From Candidatus Rhabdochlamydia oedothoracis (GTDB lineage: Bacteria; Chlamydiota; Chlamydiia; Chlamydiales; Rhabdochlamydiaceae): 64,000 nt of DNA. A program made the position numbers and the translations under genes. The notes under the pieces are model-generated. The model was not told where the DNA came from and made no database searches. It was given only the letters and a program-made list of their open reading frames with translations. The stretch spans positions 620,001-684,000 of the forward strand of contig NZ_CP075587.1 in NCBI RefSeq assembly GCF_019453995.1, in the 5' to 3' direction. Below are positions 9,500 through 18,744 of the stretch, one piece after another (the stretch's first letter is position 1; each line of letters starts with the position of its first letter).

Positions 9500-12466
9500 T
9501 TAGAATTTGCTGAAATCCATTAAGGATTCAAATAATTTAATGAATTTCTTTAAAAGAGCAATCCTATTTCCACGCAGAACTGGATCATTTGTAAGGATGA
9601 TTATAGTTTTGAAAAATTTTTCTAAAGGATTTTGCAATTCTGCTAGTAATTTGAACGCTTCTAGATACTGTTTTTTCTGTAGGATTTTTGGCCAGCATTT
9701 ATGAATTAGAATATATTCTTGAAGAATTTTTTTCTCAGCAGGTTCAATCATAAGCTTTTGCTGAAAAGCAGGGGAATCATTCTGGGTGTATCCTTTAATG
9801 CGTCTATAGGTTTTAATAAAGCAAAAGAGGCTTTTTTTAGATTTGCGAAAGCTACAAAAAGCTTCTAATCTACATAATTGATCAAAAGGGTCATAAGGGC
9901 TTATCCTTATAATGGCATCAATTTCATCTTTTCTAAAGCCTAATTCTTCAAAGATCAATTTCTTGCGAGTATTGATGAAAGTGATAATTGCTTGCGTGGC
10001 TTTTTTTTTATTTATGATAGAAAATACCTGACAGGCTTTTAATAATAAAACTTGCAAGTTACAACTCATTTTATTTTTTAACAGGATTCGAATAATACCC
10101 ATTGCCTGTTTACGTAAAGGATAAAGATCCCTAGAGGTGCTATAGGAACTAATAAGATCGTCTATTTTATCTGATAGACTTAGTATAATGCCGGTCGGAG
10201 TTTTAGGAACGGCATCGCATTTTGATCTAGGCATCCATTGTTCTTCAAGAGCTATTGCTACTTGGTGTTGTTCATTTTGCGCTAGAGCATAATATTTACC
10301 AATAATACCTTGCAAATCAGAAAACTCATTCACAAGTGCAGAGCAAAGGTCGGACTTACTTAAAAGAGCAGCTCTTTGTACGTGTGTATATTCTGCGACT
10401 TCTAAGTACTGATGAAGCATTATTGCTATTAGAGTTAGCCTTTCTACTTTATTCCAAAGATTTTTACAATTTTTCTGATAACTTATTTCTTGTAGTTTAT
10501 AATAACTTAACTCAAGTGGAATATGAACTTCTTTTTCATAAAGAATAGCTCTATTAGACAAACGGAAAAGAAGTTCCTTTTCATTGCCCAGTTGAATCAT
10601 TGGGTTGGGTTGATTATCAATTGTAATAATAAAAGCATTCATTAGTTGATTATGACGATCAGTGATAGGAAAATATTTGCGGTATTTTATAATTTGTGAA
10701 ATAAGTACTTCTTGAGGAATTCTTAGAAATTTAGCATCAAAAAATCCCAGCATTAAGGTAGGCCATTCTGTAAGATGCAATACCTCTGGAAGTACTTTAT
10801 TCTGCTCTATTGCATATCCTTTTATTTGTTGTTCTAAGATTTTAATTTGTTTTTCAATGTGTTGTTTTCTTTCTTCTATATCTGCTAGAACGCAGTGATT
10901 TTTTAAATCAGAAAGATAATATTTTGGATGTTTGATTTCAATATAAGTAGGCTTAAGTTGAAAATGGCCAAAGGAAAAGTTCCCGGATTGAATCCTGCCT
11001 AGATTAAAAGACACCACTTGGGTCCCAAATAAAGCAAGAATCCATCGAATAGGACGAGCATACCTAATAGATGGATCTTCCCAATACATTTTCTTGGGGA
11101 AGGCTATATTCATAATCAAAGACGGTAGCTGTTTTTGTAGAAGCGCATAGGTAGAGCTACCTTTTACATAAATGGTAGCAATTAGGTATTGAATGCCACC
11201 CATAGACATAAAATACAAGTTTTGTGTTTCTTCTTGCAATACTTCAGCTAAAGTACAAAAGGCAATATTACAAGCTTGTAAAAACCCCTTGCCTTCTCTT
11301 GTTAAATTACCTTTCTTATCGAAAGCTACAGTTATTGAAGGTCCTTTTATTTGTTCTTCCACGGATTCCGTTCCTTCTACAAGATCCTTTACCAAAATAC
11401 TTAGGCGTTGAGGGGTTCCAAATATCTGCAGCTCTTCAAATTCTAATCCAGAGGTTTCTAACAAATTGCGCATGGCATTTTCTAGATATAGGCAGCCAAT
11501 GGGTACAAAACTCGCAGGTAGTTGTTCTGAACCAATTTCTAAAAGAAAATCCCGTGTATTTTTTGGGTTGAAACAAGGATTTTTTTGTATAATAAACTTT
11601 GTACTTATAAAAGGGGTTGTTAAACAAACTTGTCTGGAAAGAATAGCTTTAGCAACTAGGTGGGTTAGATTTCGGATTTTTCTAATATAGCTATTTCTTT
11701 GAGTAAAGCAAATAGCACCTCTTGCATCTAACAAATTAAAAACATGAGATGCTTTAATCACAAAATCATAAGCTGGAATAGGAAGATTGTTTTTTATTAG
11801 ATTTTTAATCTCTTGCTCATAATCACTAAAATGACGCAGCCACATAGGAACAGAGGCTTCCGTAAGATGATAATGACTCCATTCCACTTCATTTTGTAAA
11901 AATAGGTCGCGAAGAGTAAAAAGATGGTTGTATTGTATATCAAAAATTGCAGTCTTATTTTGAAGGAATAGAGCGAGTCTTTCTAAATCATAGGTGATCT
12001 CTACACTAATTGGTTTTAATGCAATGTCTCCCACTGTTTGTAAATAGGTAAATTGGGTGATTTTCATTCCATTACACCAAATCTTCCATCCTAATCCGGA
12101 AATACCTAATGAAGAGATTTCCCAATCATTATGTACAAATCGAATATCGTGTTTTTTAACATCCAGGTTTAATGCAAAAAGAGATTGTAGATATAGAGTA
12201 CGTGTATCGGTTGGGGGTGGTTTGATGAAAACTTGATATTGATGAGACATCTGAAGTCGATGTGGATCTTTATCTTTTGCATCTTTTGGTCTACGACACG
12301 ATTCTACATAAGCTGCTCTGTAAGGCTCTTTACCCAGACAGCGCAAAAATGTAGCAGGATTAAATATCCCAGCTCCAACCTCTAAATCATATCCTTGATG
12401 AATAATGCAGTTTTGTTTAACCCAAAAGGTATTAAGTCGCTCAATGATTTGCTCAAAGGTTAACAT
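9500..12466 (-). CDS. glyQS: Glycyl-tRNA synthetase, fused alpha-beta chain
   Basis: It charges tRNA-Gly with glycine. Residues 1 to about 290 are the class II catalytic alpha subunit (GYDLEVGAGIFNPATFLR) and residues from about 308 are the beta subunit (DFLLEIGSEQLPASF...) with a C-terminal tRNA-binding region. The single 988-residue chain is the known chlamydial arrangement. Several normally invariant alpha positions are altered: the usual GEITYGLER of motif 3 reads VEITYDLER, EDDWE reads HNDWE, and the usual GxNPNRLQ-type stretch reads KDPHRLQ. A loop in the beta domain (SSYSTSRDLYPL) is shorter than usual. The frame is fully open, so it is expressed or only recently relaxed. Confidence 0.93.
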   Translation of the reverse strand: MLTFEQIIERLNTFWVKQNCIIHQGYDLEVGAGIFNPATFLRCLGKEPYRAAYVESCRRPKDAKDKDPHRLQMSHQYQVFIKPPPTDTRTLYLQSLFALNLDVKKHDIRFVHNDWEISSLGISGLGWKIWCNGMKITQFTYLQTVGDIALKPISVEITYDLERLALFLQNKTAIFDIQYNHLFTLRDLFLQNEVEWSHYHLTEASVPMWLRHFSDYEQEIKNLIKNNLPIPAYDFVIKASHVFNLLDARGAICFTQRNSYIRKIRNLTHLVAKAILSRQVCLTTPFISTKFIIQKNPCFNPKNTRDFLLEIGSEQLPASFVPIGCLYLENAMRNLLETSGLEFEELQIFGTPQRLSILVKDLVEGTESVEEQIKGPSITVAFDKKGNLTREGKGFLQACNIAFCTLAEVLQEETQNLYFMSMGGIQYLIATIYVKGSSTYALLQKQLPSLIMNIAFPKKMYWEDPSIRYARPIRWILALFGTQVVSFNLGRIQSGNFSFGHFQLKPTYIEIKHPKYYLSDLKNHCVLADIEERKQHIEKQIKILEQQIKGYAIEQNKVLPEVLHLTEWPTLMLGFFDAKFLRIPQEVLISQIIKYRKYFPITDRHNQLMNAFIITIDNQPNPMIQLGNEKELLFRLSNRAILYEKEVHIPLELSYYKLQEISYQKNCKNLWNKVERLTLIAIMLHQYLEVAEYTHVQRAALLSKSDLCSALVNEFSDLQGIIGKYYALAQNEQHQVAIALEEQWMPRSKCDAVPKTPTGIILSLSDKIDDLISSYSTSRDLYPLRKQAMGIIRILLKNKMSCNLQVLLLKACQVFSIINKKKATQAIITFINTRKKLIFEELGFRKDEIDAIIRISPYDPFDQLCRLEAFCSFRKSKKSLFCFIKTYRRIKGYTQNDSPAFQQKLMIEPAEKKILQEYILIHKCWPKILQKKQYLEAFKLLAELQNPLEKFFKTIIILTNDPVLRGNRIALLKKFIKLFESLMDFSKF

Positions 12467-12711
12467 AAAAAATTTAACTAGATATATTAAGGTGTAATTA
12501 GTTCATTGTATAATAAGAGGTTATTTTTTATGTGTTTTTTTATTATCTAATTATGTAACTTTAAATTATGATCTACTTATTGTTAAGTAGTTCAAAAATA
12601 AGTATTTCCTACTATGTATTTGCTAATTATTGATTTAGATAAATAGTACATAATTTAAATTGTTTTTAAAATTTTCGTTAAAATATGTTAAAGTTGAGCT
12701 ATGGAGGGCTT

Positions 12712-12918
12712 ATGAATATTCATCCAGCGGTATATTTGCCTCTATCCTTGCAAAAGCAACCACAAAATCTACCCTCAGAAACCCTAGGAATGAGAAAAAA
12801 GAAGAAAGCAATACGTTTTCAAAAATATCATCAAGAACAAGAGAGCCTACCTCAAAATTTGTGTGCAAAAAAAAGAAGAGGTTTAAAAAGGTTACAAGAG
12901 AAGGGATTAAAAGTTTAA
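12712..12918 (+). CDS. Small basic hypothetical protein (68 aa)
   Basis: The ATG at 12712 follows a strong but close Shine-Dalgarno (GGAGGG, 12703-12708). The product (MNIHPAVYLPLSLQKQPQNL... ending RGLKRLQEKGLKV) is rich in Lys/Arg in its second half, including MRKKKKA and KKRRGLKRL. It resembles short nucleic-acid-binding or lineage-specific proteins, but I recognise no family. It lies alone between glyQS (divergent) and the next small gene. Confidence 0.4.
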   Translation: MNIHPAVYLPLSLQKQPQNLPSETLGMRKKKKAIRFQKYHQEQESLPQNLCAKKRRGLKRLQEKGLKV

Positions 12919-13021
12919 ACTAGAACCTATAAGTCCTTATTTGTTTTAGACTTAGATTATTAAATTGATTTTAAAGATTTATTAAACTATAATAAAGGGT
13001 AATAAATACATGGGGGATACT

Positions 13022-13291
13022 ATGAAAGCAATGCATCTTTTACAGCCATTAGTACATGTTAACTTTATTCAGTTCAGCATGGAATGCTCAAGATCTTTGA
13101 ATAAACTTACACATGTAATCTCAAAAAATCTTCGTGAAAACCGAGAAGATCATGAATTAAGAAGTTCTCAACTGGATAAAGGTATTAAAAAAATACGAAA
13201 AATGAGTAAAGTATCTGCAAATACCCAAAACGATAATTTAAATGCCTCTTTCTTCCGTTCACACATTACCCCTAGAAAAACTACGTTCTAA
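13022..13291 (+). CDS. Hypothetical protein overlapping the rlmN start (89 aa)
   Basis: The start at 13022 is preceded by GGGGGA (13012-13017). An in-frame ATG at 13010 is also possible. The product (MKAMHLLQPLVHVNFIQFSM...) has a hydrophobic start and a basic, helical middle (LDKGIKKIRKMSKVSANTQN). Its last 50 bp overlap rlmN in another frame, which suggests coupling or that the tail is not conserved. No domain is recognised. Confidence 0.4.
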   Translation: MKAMHLLQPLVHVNFIQFSMECSRSLNKLTHVISKNLRENREDHELRSSQLDKGIKKIRKMSKVSANTQNDNLNASFFRSHITPRKTTF

Positions 13292-14276
13292 TTTATCCTT
13301 AGAAGGGTATAAATCCTTCCATGCTTCTCAAATCTTTAATTGGGTATACAAGCTAAGGCAATCCCGTTGGGATCAAATGACCAATTTGCCTTTAGATCTA
13401 CGTTCTTATCTAAAAGAAAATTTACTAGTAATACAGCTAGTAAAAAAACGCGAGGTCCTTTCAGAGGATCGAGAAACCGTTAAATTTTTATGGCAGCTTT
13501 CCGATAACATGCTCGTAGAATCGGTTCTTATTTGCTCTGAGGGTAGACGTACTGTATGCGTTTCTTCGCAGGTGGGTTGTCCTGCTCGTTGTGCTTTCTG
13601 CGCTTCAGGAAAAGAAGGGTTAAAACGCAACTTAACCGCGGTGGAGATTTTTGAACAAGTGTACCAAATTGATCTTTGGTTATTTGAAAGGCAAGAGAAG
13701 GTATCTCATGTTGTTTTTATGGGTATGGGAGAGCCTTTTGAAAACTATGAAGCGGTTGTAGAAACCATTCGTTTATTAATTGATCCTAATCGATTGGCAC
13801 TCTCTCAAAGACGGATTACTGTTTCTACAGTAGGCGTAGTGGAAGGAATTAATCGTTTCTCTAACGAGGGTTTAAAAACCAATCTAGTGCTTTCTTTGCA
13901 TGCTCCCAATCAGCATATTAGGCAAAAAATTATCCCTTATGCACGTAAGTACCCCCTAGAAGATATTTTAGCAGCTGTGGGAAATTTTGCTAGAATAACC
14001 AAACGAGATGTAACTTACGAATATACCTTAATTCGCAATATCAACGACAGTATAGAGCAGGCTAAAAAATTAGCCGCTTTACTTAAAGGTCAACAATGCA
14101 GCGTAAATTTAATTCCTTATAACCCTATTGAAAAAGTTCGGTTGCAACGTCCTGAAAAGGAAGTCATTGAAGCCTTTCGAGAAATTTTACTCTCATCTAA
14201 TATTGTCACCACCTGGCGTTATACAAAAGGAAAAGACATTGCAGCAGCTTGTGGACAACTAGCCTTGCAAAAGTGA
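13242..14276 (+). CDS. rlmN: Dual-specificity 23S rRNA/tRNA adenine C2 methyltransferase RlmN
   Basis: This radical-SAM enzyme methylates A2503 of 23S rRNA and A37 of some tRNAs. The 344-residue product carries the CxxxCxxC cluster motif (CPARCAFCAS), the SAM-binding GMGEPFENY segment and the C-terminal methyl-carrier Cys in IAAACGQL. The ATG at 13242 gives the expected N-terminal helical domain (LPLEKLRSNL...). It sits between small unknown genes and pgsA on the same strand. Confidence 0.93.
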   Translation: MPLSSVHTLPLEKLRSNLSLEGYKSFHASQIFNWVYKLRQSRWDQMTNLPLDLRSYLKENLLVIQLVKKREVLSEDRETVKFLWQLSDNMLVESVLICSEGRRTVCVSSQVGCPARCAFCASGKEGLKRNLTAVEIFEQVYQIDLWLFERQEKVSHVVFMGMGEPFENYEAVVETIRLLIDPNRLALSQRRITVSTVGVVEGINRFSNEGLKTNLVLSLHAPNQHIRQKIIPYARKYPLEDILAAVGNFARITKRDVTYEYTLIRNINDSIEQAKKLAALLKGQQCSVNLIPYNPIEKVRLQRPEKEVIEAFREILLSSNIVTTWRYTKGKDIAAACGQLALQK

Positions 14277-14358
14277 ATAGAGCTTTCTTTTCAAAAAAGA
14301 CAGACATAGGGTACCATTACTCTAAAAAGACACGAAGTTTTAGATTAAAGGGGGATAA

Positions 14359-14952
14359 ATGAGCATAGCGCTCATACTCACATTATTGCGTATTTTACTA
14401 GGGCCTATATTTGTTGTTCTTTATCTGTACTATGATCAATTGGGATTTACACTACTTGCTTTGCCTTATGTTTTGTTGTGCTTAACCGTGTTATCAGAGG
14501 TTTCAGATGTATTTGATGGGTTATTAGCTCGTAGATATAATAAAGTTACAGATTTAGGAAAACTGCTGGATCCAATGGCGGATAGTATTTTTCGTCTTTC
14601 AGTTTTTTTAGCTTTTACCCAAGGGGTAATACAGCTCCCTTTGTTGCTTGTGTGCATCTTTTTTTATCGAGATATTGTGATTAGTACACTTAGAGCTTTA
14701 TGTGGGCTAAGAGGATTTGCTCTAGCAGCTCGTCTTTCAGGCAAAATTAAAGCGGTTGTGCAAGCAGTAATTATTTTCTTTATTCTTGTAATGCTCATTC
14801 CTTATTCCCTTGGCTATTTAGAATTGAGTTTATTACGGAAATTAAGTGTTTATAGCGTAAGTATAGGGGTTATTTATACCCTTTATTCAGGATGTGAATA
14901 CATATTGGCCAATAGGGCTTATATTCAAAAAGCATTAGGACTTAAAAGATAA
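14359..14952 (+). CDS. pgsA: CDP-alcohol phosphatidyltransferase (phosphatidylglycerophosphate synthase)
   Basis: It makes phosphatidylglycerophosphate from CDP-diacylglycerol and glycerol-3-phosphate in the inner membrane. The 197-residue protein has several membrane helices and the family signature DG-x2-AR-x8-G-x3-D-x3-D, seen as DGLLARRYNKVTDLGKLLDP followed by MAD. A good Shine-Dalgarno (GGGGGAT) precedes the ATG. The 3' end overlaps glgA tail to tail by 18 bp, as expected for the chlamydial glyQS-pgsA-glgA order. Confidence 0.88.
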   Translation: MSIALILTLLRILLGPIFVVLYLYYDQLGFTLLALPYVLLCLTVLSEVSDVFDGLLARRYNKVTDLGKLLDPMADSIFRLSVFLAFTQGVIQLPLLLVCIFFYRDIVISTLRALCGLRGFALAARLSGKIKAVVQAVIIFFILVMLIPYSLGYLELSLLRKLSVYSVSIGVIYTLYSGCEYILANRAYIQKALGLKR

Positions 14953-16383
14953 AAGTTCTTCATATATACATACGTATTGTTTAGCGCTTTTCTCCCAACT
15001 AGAATCGTAGATAAGACCAGCTTTCATGATTTGTTGCCATTTCTTGTGATCGTTATAGCAAGTAATCGCTCTTTCTAAGGCCCAATTCAATCCTTGCCAA
15101 TCAGGAAATTCAAAAGTAAAGCCATTACGTTCTTCAAAGGGTTTATCCGAGGTATCAACATCAAAGACCGTATCTACAAGACCTCCTGTCATTCTAGCAA
15201 TAGGAATTGTTCCATAATGCATAGCTATCATTTGTGTAAGACCACACGGTTCAAATAAAGAGGGAATAATAAATAAATCAGAGGCTGCAAAAATCAGATG
15301 AGCTAACTCTTCATCATTGATGAGTAAAATAGCCACTCTGTTGTTATCCTTATATTTTTCTTGTAAGGAAATAAACTGCTCTCTTATATCATTATTTGAT
15401 TGAGAAACCGAACCAAGAAGAACAAACTGTCCTCCTAATTCTAGAGTACGTAGAATGCTATATTCAATTAAGTTGGGACCTTTTTGAGGAACAAGCCTAG
15501 TAATGCAAGAAACCAAAGGGACATTTTCTTGAGCAAGGGATAGATGCTTTTGTAAAAAACATTTGTTTATCAGTTTGGCTTTTAGAACATTTTCTAACTC
15601 GTTTATGTGATAATTTTTTTTAAGATAGGGATCTTTAGCCGGGTTCCAATAGTCTTGGTCAATACCATTTAAAATACTTACTAACTTCTTTTGAGACGCT
15701 CGTAAAACTAGATCTAACCCACATCCTCCTTCAGGCGTTTGAATTTCTTTTTGATAATTAGAAGAAACGATAGCTATGCAATCAGCATATACAATTCCTA
15801 TTTCTAATAAATTCAAAGAATCAGAAAAACCAAGACCTTTTAAAAAATCTTTATCTAAAAGAGTATTTATAGAACAGATTCCTTGATGTGCTAAATTGTG
15901 AATGGTTAAAACACTCTTTCCTAATTTGTAGTTATTTTTCTGGCATAAAAGAGCAATTAAAGAAGTGTGCCAATCATGTAAATGTAGAATATCGGGTTGT
16001 TTTCCTAATTGCAGCAAATATTGCATAGCTACGCAAGAAAAATAGATAAAGCGATCGATATCATCAGAACATCCATAAATAACACCACGATGGTACAAGT
16101 ATTCTGGATGATCCGATTCTATTAGAAAAATTTTTAATTCGCCTAAACTAGCTGACCAAATCGTATTGTTATAACGATGAGAGCCCACAAACATCCAGAT
16201 GTCTTTCTGCTCTACTTTTAGATCCGTTAGGTATTTGCAATTAATACAGTCATATTTTGGTAGAATAACTTCTGTTATGTGTCCGAGTTTCAAAGTTTCT
16301 TGACAAATTCCATACACAACATCGGCTAATCCTCCTGCTTTAGCAATGGGGGTGAGTTCTGAAGCAATGTGTATAATGTGCAT
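14935..16383 (-). CDS. glgA: Glycogen synthase (ADP-glucose)
   Basis: GlgA transfers glucose from ADP-glucose to growing glycogen. The product (482 residues from the ATG at 16383) begins MHIIHIASELTPIAKAGGLA. This contains the KxGGL ADP-glucose-binding motif of GT5 enzymes and continues through a Rossmann C-domain with the E-x7-E-type stretch (PSLFEPCGLTQM). An upstream in-frame ATG at 16404 would overlap dsbB, so the family-consistent 16383 start is preferred. It is convergent with pgsA. Confidence 0.92.
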   Translation of the reverse strand: MHIIHIASELTPIAKAGGLADVVYGICQETLKLGHITEVILPKYDCINCKYLTDLKVEQKDIWMFVGSHRYNNTIWSASLGELKIFLIESDHPEYLYHRGVIYGCSDDIDRFIYFSCVAMQYLLQLGKQPDILHLHDWHTSLIALLCQKNNYKLGKSVLTIHNLAHQGICSINTLLDKDFLKGLGFSDSLNLLEIGIVYADCIAIVSSNYQKEIQTPEGGCGLDLVLRASQKKLVSILNGIDQDYWNPAKDPYLKKNYHINELENVLKAKLINKCFLQKHLSLAQENVPLVSCITRLVPQKGPNLIEYSILRTLELGGQFVLLGSVSQSNNDIREQFISLQEKYKDNNRVAILLINDEELAHLIFAASDLFIIPSLFEPCGLTQMIAMHYGTIPIARMTGGLVDTVFDVDTSDKPFEERNGFTFEFPDWQGLNWALERAITCYNDHKKWQQIMKAGLIYDSSWEKSAKQYVCIYEELLSFKS

Positions 16384-16391
16384 AGATGATT

Positions 16392-16919
16392 TTAGCCTGT
16401 ACAAGCGCTAAGGCCACATTCTTGAAATATTGTAATAACATTTGCTGCAGTCATAAACAACACAAGCCAAAAACCCATATTTTCAAATGTGTTCATTTGC
16501 GTTTTTTGTATGTGCTGAGGAGATGTTGTGTGAAGAAAGAGCATAATTGCAGATACAAAAACAGAACAAGCAAAGACAACTAAAGCCCAAGTGTATAGTT
16601 CTAAGCCAAGAACAGGTTCTCCAAATGACGAGAATCCAGGACAAATATGAAGAGATATTTGTCTTAAAGAAACAAATCCTCCAAAAAGTGCGCTTAAAAT
16701 CGAAACTGCATAATGAGCTGGATAAATACCAAAGCGTAAGTTTAGTAAAGGACCCATAGCTACTCCAATCATGCTTAAACGTTGTAATAAACAAAGAGGA
16801 CAAGGTAGTTCATGTTTGAGAAATTGCACGGAATAGCCACCTAAAAGCACACCACAAATCACAAATGCCCAAATGGTATTCAAACTGCGTTCTAATAAAG
16901 TGCGTTCCAATTTATACAT
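16392..16919 (-). CDS. dsbB: Disulfide bond formation protein B (DsbB/BdbC)
   Basis: This inner-membrane quinone-linked oxidase recycles DsbA-type oxidases. The protein of about 175 residues has four predicted helices and the first-loop CxxC (LPCPLCLLQR). A Cys in the second loop (HICPGFSS) and a Cys-containing tail (CGLSACTG) are also visible. Start is ATG 16919, or TTG 16925, which would overlap the upstream small gene's stop. Disulfide chemistry is central to the chlamydial cell envelope. It is followed by glgA on the same strand with an 8-bp gap. Confidence 0.88.
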   Translation of the reverse strand: MYKLERTLLERSLNTIWAFVICGVLLGGYSVQFLKHELPCPLCLLQRLSMIGVAMGPLLNLRFGIYPAHYAVSILSALFGGFVSLRQISLHICPGFSSFGEPVLGLELYTWALVVFACSVFVSAIMLFLHTTSPQHIQKTQMNTFENMGFWLVLFMTAANVITIFQECGLSACTG

Positions 16920-16921
16920 AC

Positions 16922-17077
16922 TCAAATCCGGATCTTAAGAATATCTGTTGCATGGTGCCATAACATAAAGAGGCAGAAAACAAGATTGATTAGAGTTAAG
17001 CCAATCCCTACTTTTCGATAGCCTTTCCAAATGAACAAGATCGTAATCATAAAAATAAAAAACAACAAAACCATCAT
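16922..17077 (-). CDS. Small membrane protein upstream of dsbB (DUF5993-like)
   Basis: A 51-residue frame starts MMVLLFFIFMITILFIWKGY and ends ...MLWHHATDILKIRI. It has two hydrophobic helices separated by a short basic loop, with a conserved-looking HHATD near the end. This resembles the DUF5993 family, which I recall as a companion of dsbB-type genes. The stop touches the dsbB start (TTGA at 16922-16925), so the two are probably co-translated. A role in the disulfide system is inferred only from context. Confidence 0.6.
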   Translation of the reverse strand: MMVLLFFIFMITILFIWKGYRKVGIGLTLINLVFCLFMLWHHATDILKIRI

Positions 17078-17307
17078 CAGTATTCACCACTTCTTTATGA
17101 AAGAATTAATCTATTTGTTTTTTTTAATCAACTTAACTTTCTGAAAAACCAGCTTGTAGTACGAGAGTTGGTCTTTGTAGATAATAAAATTATTATACAA
17201 AATTAAAATAATAAATTATTTATATCTCATATCCTACATTCCTACCCCCAGGGCCAGGGCACAGGACATTAAAAGAGTAATTTTAAAATCTTCTCTCGGT
17301 ATACAAG
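17078..17307. other. Non-coding AT-rich gap at the edge of the IS cluster
   Basis: I see no credible coding frame or RNA here. It probably contains the promoter of the small gene/dsbB/glgA unit, reading leftward. A C/G-rich patch (17244-17263) stands out in otherwise AT-rich DNA but forms no clear hairpin. The right edge is the 5' end of an ISAs1-like fragment. Confidence 0.4.
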
Positions 17308-17615
17308 ATCGATAGTCCTTTTTCATAAGGAGTATAAAATGGAAGGATTCATTCATTCTTCATCTATTATGATGCATTTTTCGAAATTACCAGACCCAAG
17401 AAAGGCGCGCAATCAACTATATAGCCTTCATGATATTATCGTAACATGTTTTATGCAGTCAAGACCACTTACATGCAGAAGCTCATAACTTTTTTGAACA
17501 AGCACAGGACGTTATACCGGAAGAAGCTAGCTGTGATTATTGGCGGTCTGAAAAATGTACTTGAGGACGTAGTGAGATAAGAGAAGTATGGGCGACTGAG
17601 AAATTAGATTGGTTA
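17308..17615 (+). pseudogene. ISAs1-like transposase, internally deleted fragment
   Basis: The start (ATG 17340, MEGFIHSSSIMMHFSKLPDP) is the same as in the longer copy at 30931. After about 37 codons the sequence jumps to a C-terminal region (QDHLHAEAHNFFEQAQDV equivalent) and then to DYWRSEKC..., VWATEKLDWL, which is typical of ISAs1/H-repeat transposases. The central DDE core is deleted and the frame is broken. It is cut on the right by the IS630-type element at 17616. Confidence 0.7.
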
Positions 17616-17922
17616 TACTGAAATGCATTGCCATGAACGGAATAAAAGGCTATGCGATGGAATCAAATCTATTTTATTGTTAGATGAAGGGTGGACATGC
17701 CCACAAGTAGCACATGCTTTACTCCTAGATGACGATACGATAAGACGTTATTATAAAATCTATTCAAAAGACGGAAAAGAAGCCTTACTAAATTTGAACT
17801 ATACAGGAAAGGTTTGCTGGCTCAGTCAAAATCAGCTTGAGCAACTAAAAATCTATGTAAAAGAAGAAGCACCCCATTCGGCTAAACAAGTGATTAATTT
17901 TGCCAAAGACCGCTTTGGAATA

Positions 17923-18026
17923 TAGTAGTGCTAATTCAAACGGCTAACTTAATGGGATTTAAGTCAACGACTTGAAACTTGTCGTTAATCCTAATTTTTC
18001 TATGCGATTGAATCGGAACCACTATA
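17923..18026. repeat. MITE-A copy 2, inside an IS630 transposase gene
   Basis: It runs from TAGTAGTGCTAATTCAAACG to ...GAATCGGAACCACTATA, in the orientation opposite to copy 1. It splits the IS630-type 2 frame at FGI/CYTPSAM. The undisturbed sequence at 50250 reads GGAATATGTTATAC, which places the insertion at a TA with TA present on both sides. Confidence 0.8.
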
Positions 18027-18744
18027 TATTATACGCCATCAGCTATGGTTTCTTTACTGCACCGCTTAAACTTCACCTATAAAAAACCTAAGCTGATTCC
18101 TGGAAAAGTGAATGAGGAAGCAAAAAAGCTTTTTTCACAAGAATTACAAAAACTAGAAAAAGAATTCGCTCAAACAGATCAACTGCTTTATCTAGATGGG
18201 GTTCATCCTCAACACAATTCCAAACCCTCTTATGGATGGTATGAAAAAGGATCTAAAGCTATATTGCTAACGAACACAGGACGTAAACGTATTAATATCA
18301 ATGGAGCCTTAGATGTAAAGCGCTTAGAAGTTACAACTCTTTCTTCCGACTCTATCAATGCGCAATCTACTCTTGATTTGTTTAAAAAATGGGAAGAAAA
18401 GTATCCTTTTGCACAAAAGAGCTCTTTCAAAACCAGGAAATAAAAAAGCCCTTGTATAAAATAATGCCCTTAAAAATACGTAAGGGCATGATGAAAATTG
18501 AAAAAGCAAAAAGTTTAGACAACGAGAAATTCCGAAGATTAACCGGATTAAAACGTAGCACATTTGATCAAATGAGCTTGATTTTGGAAGATAAGTCACA
18601 AAGAGAAAAAAGCCCGAGGAGGCCGCGTCAATAAATTAAAAATAGAAGACATGTTACTGATGACCTTAGAGTATCTAAGAGAGTATAGAACCTATTTTCA
18701 CATAAGCCAGAGCTATAATATCAGTGAAAGTACAGCTTATAAAA

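Noticed and set aside
11193-11690. Several overlapping frames inside glyQS on both strands
   Set aside because: They are shadows of the glyQS coding sequence with no start signals and no recognisable domains.
9500-12466. GlyQ-GlyS fusion as a novel finding
   Set aside because: A single-chain glycyl-tRNA synthetase is well known in Chlamydiae; only the substitutions within it are unusual.
12660-12923. 87-residue frame overlapping 12712-12918 in another phase
   Set aside because: The 12712 frame has the GGAGGG site and more protein-like composition; the other is a shadow.
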